Shown: positions 35,584-44,734 of the stretch, piece by piece
Layout of the letters: each line of letters begins with the position of its first letter
Position numbering within the stretch: position 1 is the stretch's first letter
Origin: JACOMS01 sp964352785
GTDB lineage: Bacteria > Pseudomonadota > Alphaproteobacteria > Caulobacterales > Maricaulaceae
DNA length: 64,000 nucleotides
NCBI GenBank assembly: GCA_964352785.1
Contig: CAYGTI010000010.1
Span: forward strand, 1-64,000
Direction of reading: 5' to 3'
Notes under the pieces: generated by a model
The model's input: only the letters and a program-made list of their open reading frames with translations
What the model was told of the DNA's origin: nothing
Database searches by the model: none
Position numbers and translations under genes: made by a program

Positions 35584-35691
35584 GGCTAAGCAATGCGATA
35601 AACCGCGACCAAGAGCTGCGGCGCGCTCTCTTTCACAATGCACGTTCGGGCGCGGGTTATGTCAGACGATATTAATCATGCCTTTGTGATG

Positions 35692-35715
35692 GGATTGAAT
35701 GTGAGCATTCAATCC
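35692..35715. terminator. Stem-loop between convergent genes
   Basis: Perfect 10-bp stem GGATTGAATG / CATTCAATCC with a TGAG loop between the stops of the aminotransferase and the acylase. There is no U-tract on either strand, so it may serve as an mRNA 3'-end stabiliser rather than an intrinsic terminator. Confidence 0.4.
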
Positions 35716-35720
35716 ATCTC

Positions 35721-37922
35721 TCACTCTCCAGGGTGGTAGATACGCTGGGCGCGGGCAAGGACGTCGTCTTTGTAAAAAGCGGCGTCTTTGAAGCTACGAT
35801 CTGCGTAGCTTTGAGCTTGATCATAAAAATGCGGTGAATTTGGATCGCCGCTTTGCCCGCCGGCCAAAAGCGTTTTGGCTTTGACCCGATCGCCGAACTC
35901 TACGGCGGCCACGAAGCTGTTGCCCCGTGTCCCGTAGATTTTCTTTGTAGTTACTTTGCCGCGCTGACCATAAGCGGCCAGAGCGCCCCAGCGGCTCGAC
36001 GCCATCCCGACGGGGAGGCTGGGCGCGGCATCGTCAAAGGTCAAATTGATATCGCCGCTGGGACGTTGGAACCGATTGATCTCTCCCCACGGCGTATTCC
36101 ATGTTCCGAAGTCAGCCTCCATGTCGGTCAAGACAGCTTCAAAGATGTTTAGCCGTTCGGCATGTGACAGCTCTGTACTGAAATAATTCACAGCTTCCAT
36201 AGCACTATATCCGTCAGGGTAGTCCACGGTTTCAAAGAATTTGCTGCCGTAAAAATGCGCCACCGACATGGCGGCGGAGCTGGTTGTAACTGTGTAATCC
36301 CAGACCCGCAGAGCTTCAATAGCAGATGAGGTTTCGGCATCACCGATTTGGACATTACCGACCCCGGCGTCATAGGCCTCGATCAGCGACGGGATCAGGA
36401 CTTCAAACGCAGCCAGACGCGAATCATAGGCGGCGTCAATCAGCGTATCGAGGGTGAAGTCTTTTTGACCGGTCAGCACGCGCACCGCATTGACACCGCG
36501 AAAGTTCTCCGGATCCGGGGCCATATAGGCCGGGTAGTCTTGGGGCTTAGGGCTATACTCCTGTGCGGCGGTGAACGGCGTCGAATTACAATTCTGTATC
36601 CAGCCGTTTTTCGGGTTAAGGAGCGAGATAGACTCGTCGACCGTGTGAATACCCTGCCAGTCCGTCGCTGGATTGCTTCCGTCGACTGGCTTGGAGTAAT
36701 CAAACCGCGTATCTCGCTTGGGTATAAAATTACCGTGATAATAGGCGATATTACCGCTGCTATCGGCGTAGACCGTATTGTTGGAAGAATTGGTACGGAT
36801 AGTCATCATCTCGCGAAACTCATCATGGTCTTTGGTTTTTGTGCGCAGAAAGGACTGTTTGAGCGCATTGACCGGATCCCAATTGATCTTTGTGGCGACC
36901 CACTTGCCGTCCTCCATATGGGTGATCGGGCCGTGATGGGTGTGATATGTCGGGAAAGTGCGCTCTTTGACTGTATTGCCGTCTTTATATTTTAGCGTGA
37001 CCTCAGAGACAGTGACCGGGCGATTTTCGTTACCATAGCGGTAAAAAAGTGTGCCGTCCTCTTCATAGACCTGCTGCACGAATTCATCCATGAAATCGAG
37101 ATAAGTAGAGGTATGCATCCAGCCATTATGCGCGTTAAAGCCCTGATAGACAAAAAACTGACCCCACGTGACCGCGCCGTAAGCGTTCAGGCCTTCTTCG
37201 CTGACGACATGCACTTCGCCGCGAAAGTAAAACGACGTATGCGGGTTAATCAGCAACATGGCATTGCCCGATGTGGTGATATCTCCGGAAATTGCAAAAC
37301 CGTTGGAGCCGCCGGGCTCGTTCATGACGGCGGGTTTGGCGGGCGCCGTTTCAGGAGCTTGCTGGGGCGTCCCATCCGCATAGAATGATCTGATACCCGA
37401 GAGCGGGATTTGCTCAATATCGCCGCCAATCGAGCCTTCGGAGAAAAACATAGGCATCCAAGGCTCGAACCGGGTCAAAAGCTTAGGCTTAACATCTGGA
37501 TTAGACGCCAAATAATGATTAAGTCCATCCGCATAGGCATCGCAAAGCGCTTTGATCCACGCCGGCGCACCCTCATAGGCGGCCTTGGCCTCATCGATTG
37601 TCATATAAAGCCGGGCGCGAAGGTCACTATAGAGTGCGTCTTCGCCGTCGATTTCGGCCAACCGCCCTGTTGCCCAAATATAATTTCGTTCAATTCGGTT
37701 AAAGTCGTCCTCGGCTTGGGCATATAAAAGGCCAAATACGGCATCTGCATCTGTTTTCGCGTAAATATGGGGTACGCCGTAATCATCGCGAATAATCGTC
37801 ACTTTTGCGGCTCTTTGCGACAGGCGCTGGGATTCAGTCTGGATGGTGCTTGGCGTACATGCCGCAAGGTTGATGAATACGGCTACTACGAAGAGCATAA
37901 CTAGATGAGTGTATTTGGTCAT
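35721..37922 (-). CDS. Penicillin acylase-family Ntn hydrolase, lipoprotein
   Basis: Self-processing amidase, 733 residues. Lipobox in VFINLAACTPS. The alpha part contains DDYGVPHIYAKT and EDDFNRIERNYIWATGRLAE; the beta chain should begin at the Ser of GGSNGFAISG, followed by LLINPHTSF and YGAVTWGQFFVYQGFNAHNGW (two neighbouring motifs). The sequence is nearer to aculeacin A / acyl-homoserine lactone acylases than to penicillin G acylase, so quorum-signal or lipopeptide acyl cleavage in the periplasm is possible, but the substrate is unproven. Confidence 0.9.
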   Translation of the reverse strand: MTKYTHLVMLFVVAVFINLAACTPSTIQTESQRLSQRAAKVTIIRDDYGVPHIYAKTDADAVFGLLYAQAEDDFNRIERNYIWATGRLAEIDGEDALYSDLRARLYMTIDEAKAAYEGAPAWIKALCDAYADGLNHYLASNPDVKPKLLTRFEPWMPMFFSEGSIGGDIEQIPLSGIRSFYADGTPQQAPETAPAKPAVMNEPGGSNGFAISGDITTSGNAMLLINPHTSFYFRGEVHVVSEEGLNAYGAVTWGQFFVYQGFNAHNGWMHTSTYLDFMDEFVQQVYEEDGTLFYRYGNENRPVTVSEVTLKYKDGNTVKERTFPTYHTHHGPITHMEDGKWVATKINWDPVNALKQSFLRTKTKDHDEFREMMTIRTNSSNNTVYADSSGNIAYYHGNFIPKRDTRFDYSKPVDGSNPATDWQGIHTVDESISLLNPKNGWIQNCNSTPFTAAQEYSPKPQDYPAYMAPDPENFRGVNAVRVLTGQKDFTLDTLIDAAYDSRLAAFEVLIPSLIEAYDAGVGNVQIGDAETSSAIEALRVWDYTVTTSSAAMSVAHFYGSKFFETVDYPDGYSAMEAVNYFSTELSHAERLNIFEAVLTDMEADFGTWNTPWGEINRFQRPSGDINLTFDDAAPSLPVGMASSRWGALAAYGQRGKVTTKKIYGTRGNSFVAAVEFGDRVKAKTLLAGGQSGDPNSPHFYDQAQSYADRSFKDAAFYKDDVLARAQRIYHPGE

Positions 37923-37979
37923 AAAGTATCCCTTATCTGCGCAAGGCTGAATACAAAGCCTTGCGAGTCGTCGCGAACT

Positions 37980-40900
37980 CTACTCAGCAGCCACCAAGCG
38001 TGTAGCGGTCGACAATTCCATAGAGATCAGTTGAGACACGCCTTGTTCGGCCATCGTCACGCCAAATAGGCGGTTCATGCGCGACATCGTCACCGCGTTA
38101 TGGGTAATGGCGATGAATTTGGTTTGGGTTTGCTGGGTCATCGCGTCAAGCAGGTTACAGTACCGCGCGACATTGGCGTCATCCAGCGGCGCATCGACCT
38201 CATCAAGAACGCAGATCGGGGCCGGGTTTGACAGGAACACCGCAAAAATAAGCGCCGTCGCTGTCAAGGCTTGTTCTCCGCCTGACATGAGCGACATAGA
38301 GCCGAGTTTTTTACCCGGCGGGCTCACCATAACTTCAAGCCCGGCTTCAAGCGGATCATCGGATTCTGTCAGGGCCAGAGAGGCTTCGCCGCCGCCAAAC
38401 AACGAGGTAAACAAGCGCCCGAAATGTCCATTGACAATATCGAAGGCTTTTAAGAGTCGCTCGCGTCCCTCAGAATTAAGCTCATCAATGCCTTCACGCA
38501 AACGGGCAATCGCGGCCAAGAGGTCTGTGCGTTCAGTGATCATCGCGGCGAGGCGTTCTTCTTGTTCTTCAGCTTCGACGTCGGCGCGCAGGTTGACCCC
38601 GCCCATGCGCTCACGCTCGCCTTGGAGGCGGTCAAGTTTGCGCTCTATATCGGATTCGGTCAGGCCGCTATCTGCGGGTAGTTCGCCTAAATATTGCGGC
38701 AAATGATCTGGCTCGCAGTTTAGCGTCTCTGCGATGCGGGCTGTGGTATCTTCAACGCGTTCTTGCGAGGCCGCGAGGCGCGCTTCGGCTCCGGCGCGTT
38801 GTTCGCGGGCTGTGCCGTGCGCGGTCTCGGCGTCGCGGGCTGCACTTTCTGCCGCCTTCAGAGCTGTTTCAGCCGAGGCTAAAAGATCCGCAGCGCTTCT
38901 GCGACGAGTTTCTGCGGCGCCCAGTTCAGAGAAGAGTTTTTTACGCCGTTCTTCAAACTGATCCGGGCCGGATATAGCTTGAGTTAGGATCGCCTGTGTT
39001 TTTTCTTCACGCAGGGTGAGGCTAGACACGCGGGTTTTTGCGGTCTCGGCGCGGCGCAGCCAGTCTGTGCGTTCTGTCTCAACCGCTTTAAGGCGAGCGG
39101 CGCGGGCGTCTGTTTCGTTCTTGAGAGTGCGGTAAACGGCGCTGGCCTCATCTGCTGCGGCGCGCGCGTTGCCCAGTTTTTCAGATAGTTCGGCTTGCTG
39201 GGCCGTAAAATCTTCACCGCCTTGCAAATCAGCGTTTGCCTGTTTGGCCTGCTCCCATTGCTGGGTTAGTTCCGTTAGCTCTCGGCCGAGGCGCTCAAGC
39301 CGGTCTTCAATGGCGCGTTTTTCTGCGCCTTCACGGGCGATATCTGTTTCATATTGCGTGAGCGCTGCCTGAGCAGCGCGGTCTTTACGCTCTATGTCCG
39401 GGATAAGCTGACGGGCATTGCGGGCTTCTTGTTCAGCCTCTTGCCGCGCGGCCCGCGCCATTTCGAAGTTTTTAGCGGCCGCGTCTACCAACTGGCTTTG
39501 CGTATGAATATCGCCGGAAAGCTCCGCCAGGCGTGTTTGTTGTTTGAGGCGGATAGCGGCGGCGGTTTCGGCTTCGGCCTGAATTTCAAATCCATCCCAG
39601 CGCACGATCCGTCCCGCAAGTGTGACAAGACGCTGACCCGGGCGCAGCGATGCTTTGAGGGCATCGATTTGCGCATCGTCCGCAATTCCGATTTGTGATA
39701 GACGCGCGGTAAGCTCTGCCGGGGCGGCGGCCACATCCAATAGAGACGAAAGCCCGCCGGGGAGGTGCGTATCAGGCGTGGCTGCACCTTGCCAGCGCAT
39801 TGGCGCGGGCTCTGAAATGGAGGCCTCAAGGTCTTCACCGAGGGCGGCGGCCAAAGCTTGTTCATAGCCTTTTTTCACATCAATTTTTGATAAGGCGGGC
39901 GTCCAGTCAGCGTTCATCCCGCGCGAGAGGACTTTTTCAAGTGCGGATTGCTCAGCGGTTAAATTTGTTAGCGCCTGTTTGGTTTCTGAGAGTGCGTCCC
40001 GCGCGGCGTTATCATGCTTTTCAGTTTCGCTGCGCGCAGCTTGCAAAGATTGCTCGTGTGTGCGGGCGGTTTCAAGCGCGTTTTGGGCATCTTTGACGGC
40101 GGCGGAAAACAGATTTTGCGAGCCGCCCGGTTTGCTTTGGGCGATTAACTGCTCAAGTTTGTCTTTGGCGCTGCGCTGTTCTGATCTCAACCGCTCAAGG
40201 CGTGTTTCTGATTGTGCTAATTCGCGAACGGCGGAGTCTTTACGCGCGTTTTGATCAGCGGCCCGGCGGGTTAGTTCGTTGTAATCGGTCTCAAGCGAAG
40301 AGCGCGCGGTGATGGCGCGATCCGCGTCATCTGCTGCGGCGTCCAGAGCAGCGCTCATATCTTTGACGGCGGACAAGCTTTCAAATTCTGTATCAAGCCG
40401 GGCCGTCGCCTCGGCGGCGTCAGCCAGAATGCCCGTCTCGCGGCTGATATCCGAGGCGAGTTGTTCGAGTTGGGATTCAAGTTTGCGGATTTCAGTACGC
40501 GCGGATTTTTCGTCCTGTTCAAGCGTATCTTTCGCGGCGTTCAGGCGCGCGAGCACGGCGGCCGCGATGATTTGTTCCTCGCGCTTAGGATCCATATGAG
40601 AGGAAAGATCAGAGGCCGCGCGTATCATTTCAGAGGCTTTGGCGGCTGTGTCCTGAACGCGGGCTTCGCAAATTTTCAGTGTCTCTTGCGATTCCGAGAG
40701 CGTTTGCAGCGCAGCGCTCCAGCGTTTGAGCCAAAGCAGCGCCTTATATTCATGAATTTCACTGGCAAGGCGCTTGTAGCGTGAGGCCTGCCGTGATTGA
40801 CGGCGCAGGGATGTAAGCTGACTCTCAATCTGAGTGACCACATCATCAAGGCGGGCGAGATTGGTTTCAGCCGCCCGCAGCCTCAATTCTGCCTCATGGC

Positions 40901-41438
40901 GGCGGGTGTGAAGTCCGGAAATGCCGGCGGCCTCTTCGAGGATCCTGCGGCGGTTCGCAGGTTTGGCCGAAATCAGTTCATTAATTTGGCCTTGGCGCAC
41001 AAGGGCCGGAGAGTTGGCTCCCGTGCTGGCATCAGCAAACAAAAGCTGAATGTCTTTGGCGCGAACGGTCTTACCGTTGACCTGATATTTACTGCCCGAA
41101 CCTTTGGTAATGTAGCGCGTTACCTCAAGTGTATCATCATCGTTGAATATTGGCGGCGCGAGGCGCGCGCGGTTATCAATGGTCAGCATGACATGGGCTT
41201 GGTTGCGTCCGGGCCGTGTTTTGGTGCCATTGAAAATGACATCATCCATTCCGGCGGCGCGCATGGCCTTGGCTGAATTAGCACCCATGACCCAGCGAAT
41301 AGCTTCGAGCAGGTTTGATTTCCCGCAGCCGTTCGGGCCAACAACGCCTGTCAGTCCGGGCTGGATAATAAAATCCGTGGGATCGACGAAGGATTTAAAT
41401 CCGACGAGTCTTATCTGATTAAAGGCCAGCGATCCCAT
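37980..41438 (-). CDS. smc: Chromosome segregation ATPase SMC
   Basis: 1152-residue condensin subunit. N-terminal head with Walker A GPNGCGKSN; long coiled coils rich in Glu, Ala and Arg; a central hinge around residues 500-640; and a C-terminal head with signature LMSGGEQALTATALI and Walker B CVLDEVDAPLDDAN. Last gene of a leftward set dciA - dsbA - dsbA - smc; the dsbA-like stop is 6 bp before the smc ATG. The same association of smc, thioredoxin-fold gene, DUF721, mutY and ccrM is seen in Caulobacter relatives. Confidence 0.97.
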   Translation of the reverse strand: MGSLAFNQIRLVGFKSFVDPTDFIIQPGLTGVVGPNGCGKSNLLEAIRWVMGANSAKAMRAAGMDDVIFNGTKTRPGRNQAHVMLTIDNRARLAPPIFNDDDTLEVTRYITKGSGSKYQVNGKTVRAKDIQLLFADASTGANSPALVRQGQINELISAKPANRRRILEEAAGISGLHTRRHEAELRLRAAETNLARLDDVVTQIESQLTSLRRQSRQASRYKRLASEIHEYKALLWLKRWSAALQTLSESQETLKICEARVQDTAAKASEMIRAASDLSSHMDPKREEQIIAAAVLARLNAAKDTLEQDEKSARTEIRKLESQLEQLASDISRETGILADAAEATARLDTEFESLSAVKDMSAALDAAADDADRAITARSSLETDYNELTRRAADQNARKDSAVRELAQSETRLERLRSEQRSAKDKLEQLIAQSKPGGSQNLFSAAVKDAQNALETARTHEQSLQAARSETEKHDNAARDALSETKQALTNLTAEQSALEKVLSRGMNADWTPALSKIDVKKGYEQALAAALGEDLEASISEPAPMRWQGAATPDTHLPGGLSSLLDVAAAPAELTARLSQIGIADDAQIDALKASLRPGQRLVTLAGRIVRWDGFEIQAEAETAAAIRLKQQTRLAELSGDIHTQSQLVDAAAKNFEMARAARQEAEQEARNARQLIPDIERKDRAAQAALTQYETDIAREGAEKRAIEDRLERLGRELTELTQQWEQAKQANADLQGGEDFTAQQAELSEKLGNARAAADEASAVYRTLKNETDARAARLKAVETERTDWLRRAETAKTRVSSLTLREEKTQAILTQAISGPDQFEERRKKLFSELGAAETRRRSAADLLASAETALKAAESAARDAETAHGTAREQRAGAEARLAASQERVEDTTARIAETLNCEPDHLPQYLGELPADSGLTESDIERKLDRLQGERERMGGVNLRADVEAEEQEERLAAMITERTDLLAAIARLREGIDELNSEGRERLLKAFDIVNGHFGRLFTSLFGGGEASLALTESDDPLEAGLEVMVSPPGKKLGSMSLMSGGEQALTATALIFAVFLSNPAPICVLDEVDAPLDDANVARYCNLLDAMTQQTQTKFIAITHNAVTMSRMNRLFGVTMAEQGVSQLISMELSTATRLVAAE

Positions 41439-41444
41439 GAGAGG

Positions 41445-42179
41445 TTAGTTTTCTGTCGTCTCGGCTGGAGCGGCGGCATCTTCGTCTGCGCTGTTCTCTG
41501 TGGGCGCCTCCTCGCCGAGGAGCGGTGCTAACACTTCGTCAAATGACTCGAGCGTGAAAAGCTGTGTTCCGCTGACTGTCCGCTTGACCATCTCGCCATT
41601 GATAAAGAAAGACGGCGTGCTGTTCACCCCCGCATCAATGCCCGCTTGGACGACATCATCATAGCGTTTATTTTCCTCTTCGTTAACCATACAGGCCTCA
41701 AAATCAGCTTCGGATAACCCTGCAGCTTTGGCGATGTTGACATATTCTTGGCGAATATCGGAGGAACCCATGATGGCGCGTTGGCGTTTAAACTGCAGCG
41801 AGATATTCTCAAAAAATTTGGTTTCATCCGCGCAATTCGCAATGAGAAATCCGGCGCGCGCTAGGTTTTCAGGGCTTGTTGGGAATTCGCGAAAGACAAA
41901 CCGGACTTTGCCCGAGTCGATGTATTTTTGTTTAAAATCCGAATAGACTGTGTTGTGGAAATTGGCACAGGCACCGCAAACAACAGACGCATATTCGACG
42001 ACCGTGACCTTGGCATCAGGATTGCCAATGGCGTGATCTCCGGCGACTTCATAGGCTGTTTGTTCGCCTGTCGGCGCGGCGGTTTTGTTGGTGTCCCCGC
42101 AACCCGAAAGGGCAATAGCGGCCAAACTTGCCACAATGATGGGGCGGATACGCGAATCAGTTTTTATAAAGTGCAACAT
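41445..42179 (-). CDS. DsbA-family thiol-disulfide oxidoreductase, lipoprotein (copy 1)
   Basis: 244-residue lipoprotein (lipobox AALSGC... in AIALSGCGDT) with a thioredoxin-like fold containing a helical insert: active site CGAC in ASVVCGACANFHN, cis-Pro loop STPSFFINGE, acidic Ala-rich tail. CGAC differs from the CPHC of typical DsbA, so redox potential may differ. ATG 42179 starts a proper signal; an earlier in-frame ATG adds 11 residues. It is related to its upstream neighbour (FREFPTSPENLARAGF vs MREFPTSPVNLARAGF), implying tandem duplication. Confidence 0.88.
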   Translation of the reverse strand: MLHFIKTDSRIRPIIVASLAAIALSGCGDTNKTAAPTGEQTAYEVAGDHAIGNPDAKVTVVEYASVVCGACANFHNTVYSDFKQKYIDSGKVRFVFREFPTSPENLARAGFLIANCADETKFFENISLQFKRQRAIMGSSDIRQEYVNIAKAAGLSEADFEACMVNEEENKRYDDVVQAGIDAGVNSTPSFFINGEMVKRTVSGTQLFTLESFDEVLAPLLGEEAPTENSADEDAAAPAETTEN

Positions 42180-42259
42180 AGGGCAGTCTCGCAGTTTGGC
42201 GCCGAAACGCAAGTTGATGTAAAGATTTGTTAAGGTTTGGCGAAGGCCTACGGTCGGAG

Positions 42260-43033
42260 CTAACGCGGTGTGGGCATAGGACTCGTAGTCATGGCCTCTG
42301 GCGTCATTTTCTCTGGCATCATCGGGGCGGACACGCCGCCGGATAATTTTTTCATCACCAGAGATGAGAGGCCTGCGGCTGAATTATCGCCCTTCACAAA
42401 TTGACCATCCATTATAAAGCTGGGAACACTATTAATACCGCCCGCTTGCGCCCGCATGACAGCACGGTTGATGCGATCTTGAACGTCTTTTTTACCAAAG
42501 CAGGCATACATGTCGTCTTGGGTTGCCATTCCGGCTTTCTTCGCAAACGCCTGATAGACAGGCTCGAGGTTCTGCGACTCCATGGCTTTGAAAACCTTGT
42601 CTTGTGATTGCATCTGATCAATCAGGTGTATGAAATATTCATCTTCCGGTGCGCATCCGATAATGGCAAACCCTGCCCGCGCGAGATTGACGGGGGACGT
42701 TGGAAACTCGCGCATCACAAACCTTACGTGACCCGTATCAATATGATCGGCTTTGAATTTGGGCCAACCCACCGAAAACCAATGTCCGCAATGGGGGCAG
42801 GTCACAGAAGCGTAGGCGATGATTGTCACAGGGGCGTTCTCTGCCCCGATGACGCGGTCATCCGGGCTTTCGGTAAACACATAGTCAATATCCGGCAGAG
42901 GCGCGGCGGGGGGGTGTTGGCCTTCTGCGTGATCATGGCCTTCATGCGAGGTTTGTGCGTTGGCCGCAAACGGCACGACGCTCACACTGGCGATCAGCAA
43001 AAAAGTTATGGAAAGGAAGGATTTGAATGTCAT
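42260..43033 (-). CDS. DsbA-family thiol-disulfide oxidoreductase (copy 2)
   Basis: 257 residues with a cleavable signal (LLIASVSVVPFAANAQ), a His-rich stretch after it (SHEGHDHAEGQH, possible metal binding), the active site CPHC in VTCPHCGHWF and cis-Pro in SVPSFIMDG, and a Met/Pro/Thr tail. Periplasmic dithiol oxidase or isomerase; DsbB at 2.4 kb is the likely reoxidant. Paralogue of the next gene, which keeps the MREFPTSPVNLARAGF segment but has CGAC. Confidence 0.9.
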   Translation of the reverse strand: MTFKSFLSITFLLIASVSVVPFAANAQTSHEGHDHAEGQHPPAAPLPDIDYVFTESPDDRVIGAENAPVTIIAYASVTCPHCGHWFSVGWPKFKADHIDTGHVRFVMREFPTSPVNLARAGFAIIGCAPEDEYFIHLIDQMQSQDKVFKAMESQNLEPVYQAFAKKAGMATQDDMYACFGKKDVQDRINRAVMRAQAGGINSVPSFIMDGQFVKGDNSAAGLSSLVMKKLSGGVSAPMMPEKMTPEAMTTSPMPTPR

Positions 43034-43057
43034 GATGATCGCTTTTCTACTTAGGGT

Positions 43058-43606
43058 CTATGTGTCTTTTGCCAACACTTTGCGGCCAAGGTTTGTCAAA
43101 GCCTGTTTTAAATCAGGATCACTCACATTTTCTAGCCCTGATTGCAGCCGGTCTCCGTCCTGTTGAGAGAGCCCGCGCGGGGCCGGTCCATGTGTGGTTT
43201 CGGTCCTAAGCTTTGTTTGAATGATTTTGAGGCGCTGAATATGATTTGGGCCTAAAAAACCATTTGCGCGTGCAATGATGCTCGCACTAGAGGCCATGAT
43301 TAAAGCGGCGGCAGGTCCGGGCGCGGCGAGCACAAGCGTGCGGCTTCCTTGGCTTCCGGAAAATTTAAGTGGCCGGGAGAATTTAGCAAAGCGAGCCCCG
43401 ACAATATCGCTCCAATGCTGGGCAAGGCCTGTGCTGCCAGACCCGTGCGTTTTCGCGAGTGGCCGCATAATTTTTGCCACCGCATTTCTGGCATGCGGCG
43501 CGGCGCGGTATTGCGGTTTGCCGCGTTGGGTCTCTAGCCACCGCGCGGCAGCGGCCCGCGTCTCGCGAACATCGTGTGCATTTATGTCATCATAGCGGCG
43601 TGTCAT
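43058..43606 (-). CDS. dciA: DciA-family protein (DUF721)
   Basis: 182 residues with the DUF721/DciA core: LAQHWSDIVGARFAKFSRPLKF then LVLAAPGPAAALI and an internal NGFLGPNHIQRLKI. DciA proteins load or help the replicative helicase DnaB in bacteria lacking DnaC. First gene of the leftward dciA - dsbA - dsbA - smc set; divergent from mutY. The C-terminal part is polar and poorly conserved, as usual for the family. Confidence 0.82.
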   Translation of the reverse strand: MTRRYDDINAHDVRETRAAAARWLETQRGKPQYRAAPHARNAVAKIMRPLAKTHGSGSTGLAQHWSDIVGARFAKFSRPLKFSGSQGSRTLVLAAPGPAAALIMASSASIIARANGFLGPNHIQRLKIIQTKLRTETTHGPAPRGLSQQDGDRLQSGLENVSDPDLKQALTNLGRKVLAKDT

Positions 43607-43663
43607 TATTCCTAAAATGGCCTATTGAAGCCGCTGGGTAAAGTAGGCAGATGTGACGTGGCT

Positions 43664-44725
43664 ATGAATAATCGGAAAGATATACACACGCTGCGCGCCG
43701 CGCTATTGGCTTGGTATGAGGCTTCGGGGCGTAGTTTGCCGTGGCGCGTTCGTCCCGAAGAGCGCGCAAAGGGGCAGGTGCCTGACCCTTACGCGGTTTG
43801 GCTGTCTGAAATTATGCTGCAGCAAACAACTGTACCGCACGGTACGCCCTATTGGCATAGGTTTTTGGCTGAGTTTCCAACGATCACAGACCTTGCGAAC
43901 GCCGAGCGGGATCAGGTTTTGGCGATGTGGGCGGGCCTCGGATATTATGCTCGGGCGCGTAACCTGCATAAATGCGCGGGCGTTATCAGGGATGAGCATG
44001 GCGGTGTTTTTCCGTCAACCGAAGCGGAGCTGTTAAAGCTCCCCGGCATTGGGCCTTATACGGCGGCCACGATTGCAGCGATTTGCTTTGAGGAGCCAAC
44101 AAATATTGTCGATGGCAATGTCGAGCGGGTCATTAGCCGCATGTTCAGGATTGAAACGCCGCTGCCGAAGGGAAGAAGTGAAATTCGAAAGGCGGCTGGC
44201 ATATTGGCTGATCCAAAACGCCCCGGTGATTACGGCCAAGCGCTCATGGATTTAGGCGCAACGGTCTGCACTCCCCGCTCGCCCAAATGCGACATATGTG
44301 TGTGGCGACCTCACTGCCGAGCATATTCGGCCGGGGCGCAAACGGATTACCCAAAAAAAATAAAGAAAGCCAAATTGCCTATGCGCTACGGCGCGGTTTT
44401 TGTGCTGCGGTGTGAGGATCATGTGCTGCTAACCCGCCGCCCTGACAAAGGACTGCTGGGCGGGATGATGGGGTTTCCGGGAACCGCTTGGGACGATAAA
44501 GTGGAGACCCCTTTGGTTGATGCGCCGCTAGAACGGAATTGGGAAAAGTTAGGCACGCAGGTCCGTCATGTTTTCACCCACTTTGATTTAAGGCTGGTTG
44601 TTTACCGCGCAGAGGTCAGTGCGCGATCAGGTGTTGCGGGTGAATGGGCGGCGCTGGCGTGTATCAACGAATATGCTTTGCCAACCGTCATGACAAAGGT
44701 TTTGACTCTGGCTTTGGATGACTAA
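43664..44725 (+). CDS. mutY: A/G-specific adenine glycosylase
   Basis: Removes adenine mispaired with 8-oxoguanine. 353 residues from ATG 43664: SEIMLQQTTVPHG with the catalytic Glu, the helix-hairpin-helix LPGIGPYTAATIA, the catalytic Asp in IVDGNVERV, the [4Fe-4S] Cys set C-x6-C-x2-C-x5-C (CTPRSPKCDICVWRPHC) and a Nudix-like C-terminal domain for 8-oxoG recognition. Start uncertain by up to 13 residues (in-frame earlier start). Its stop is 9 bp from that of convergent ccrM. Confidence 0.94.
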   Translation: MNNRKDIHTLRAALLAWYEASGRSLPWRVRPEERAKGQVPDPYAVWLSEIMLQQTTVPHGTPYWHRFLAEFPTITDLANAERDQVLAMWAGLGYYARARNLHKCAGVIRDEHGGVFPSTEAELLKLPGIGPYTAATIAAICFEEPTNIVDGNVERVISRMFRIETPLPKGRSEIRKAAGILADPKRPGDYGQALMDLGATVCTPRSPKCDICVWRPHCRAYSAGAQTDYPKKIKKAKLPMRYGAVFVLRCEDHVLLTRRPDKGLLGGMMGFPGTAWDDKVETPLVDAPLERNWEKLGTQVRHVFTHFDLRLVVYRAEVSARSGVAGEWAALACINEYALPTVMTKVLTLALDD

Positions 44726-44734
44726 GCGTTGACT

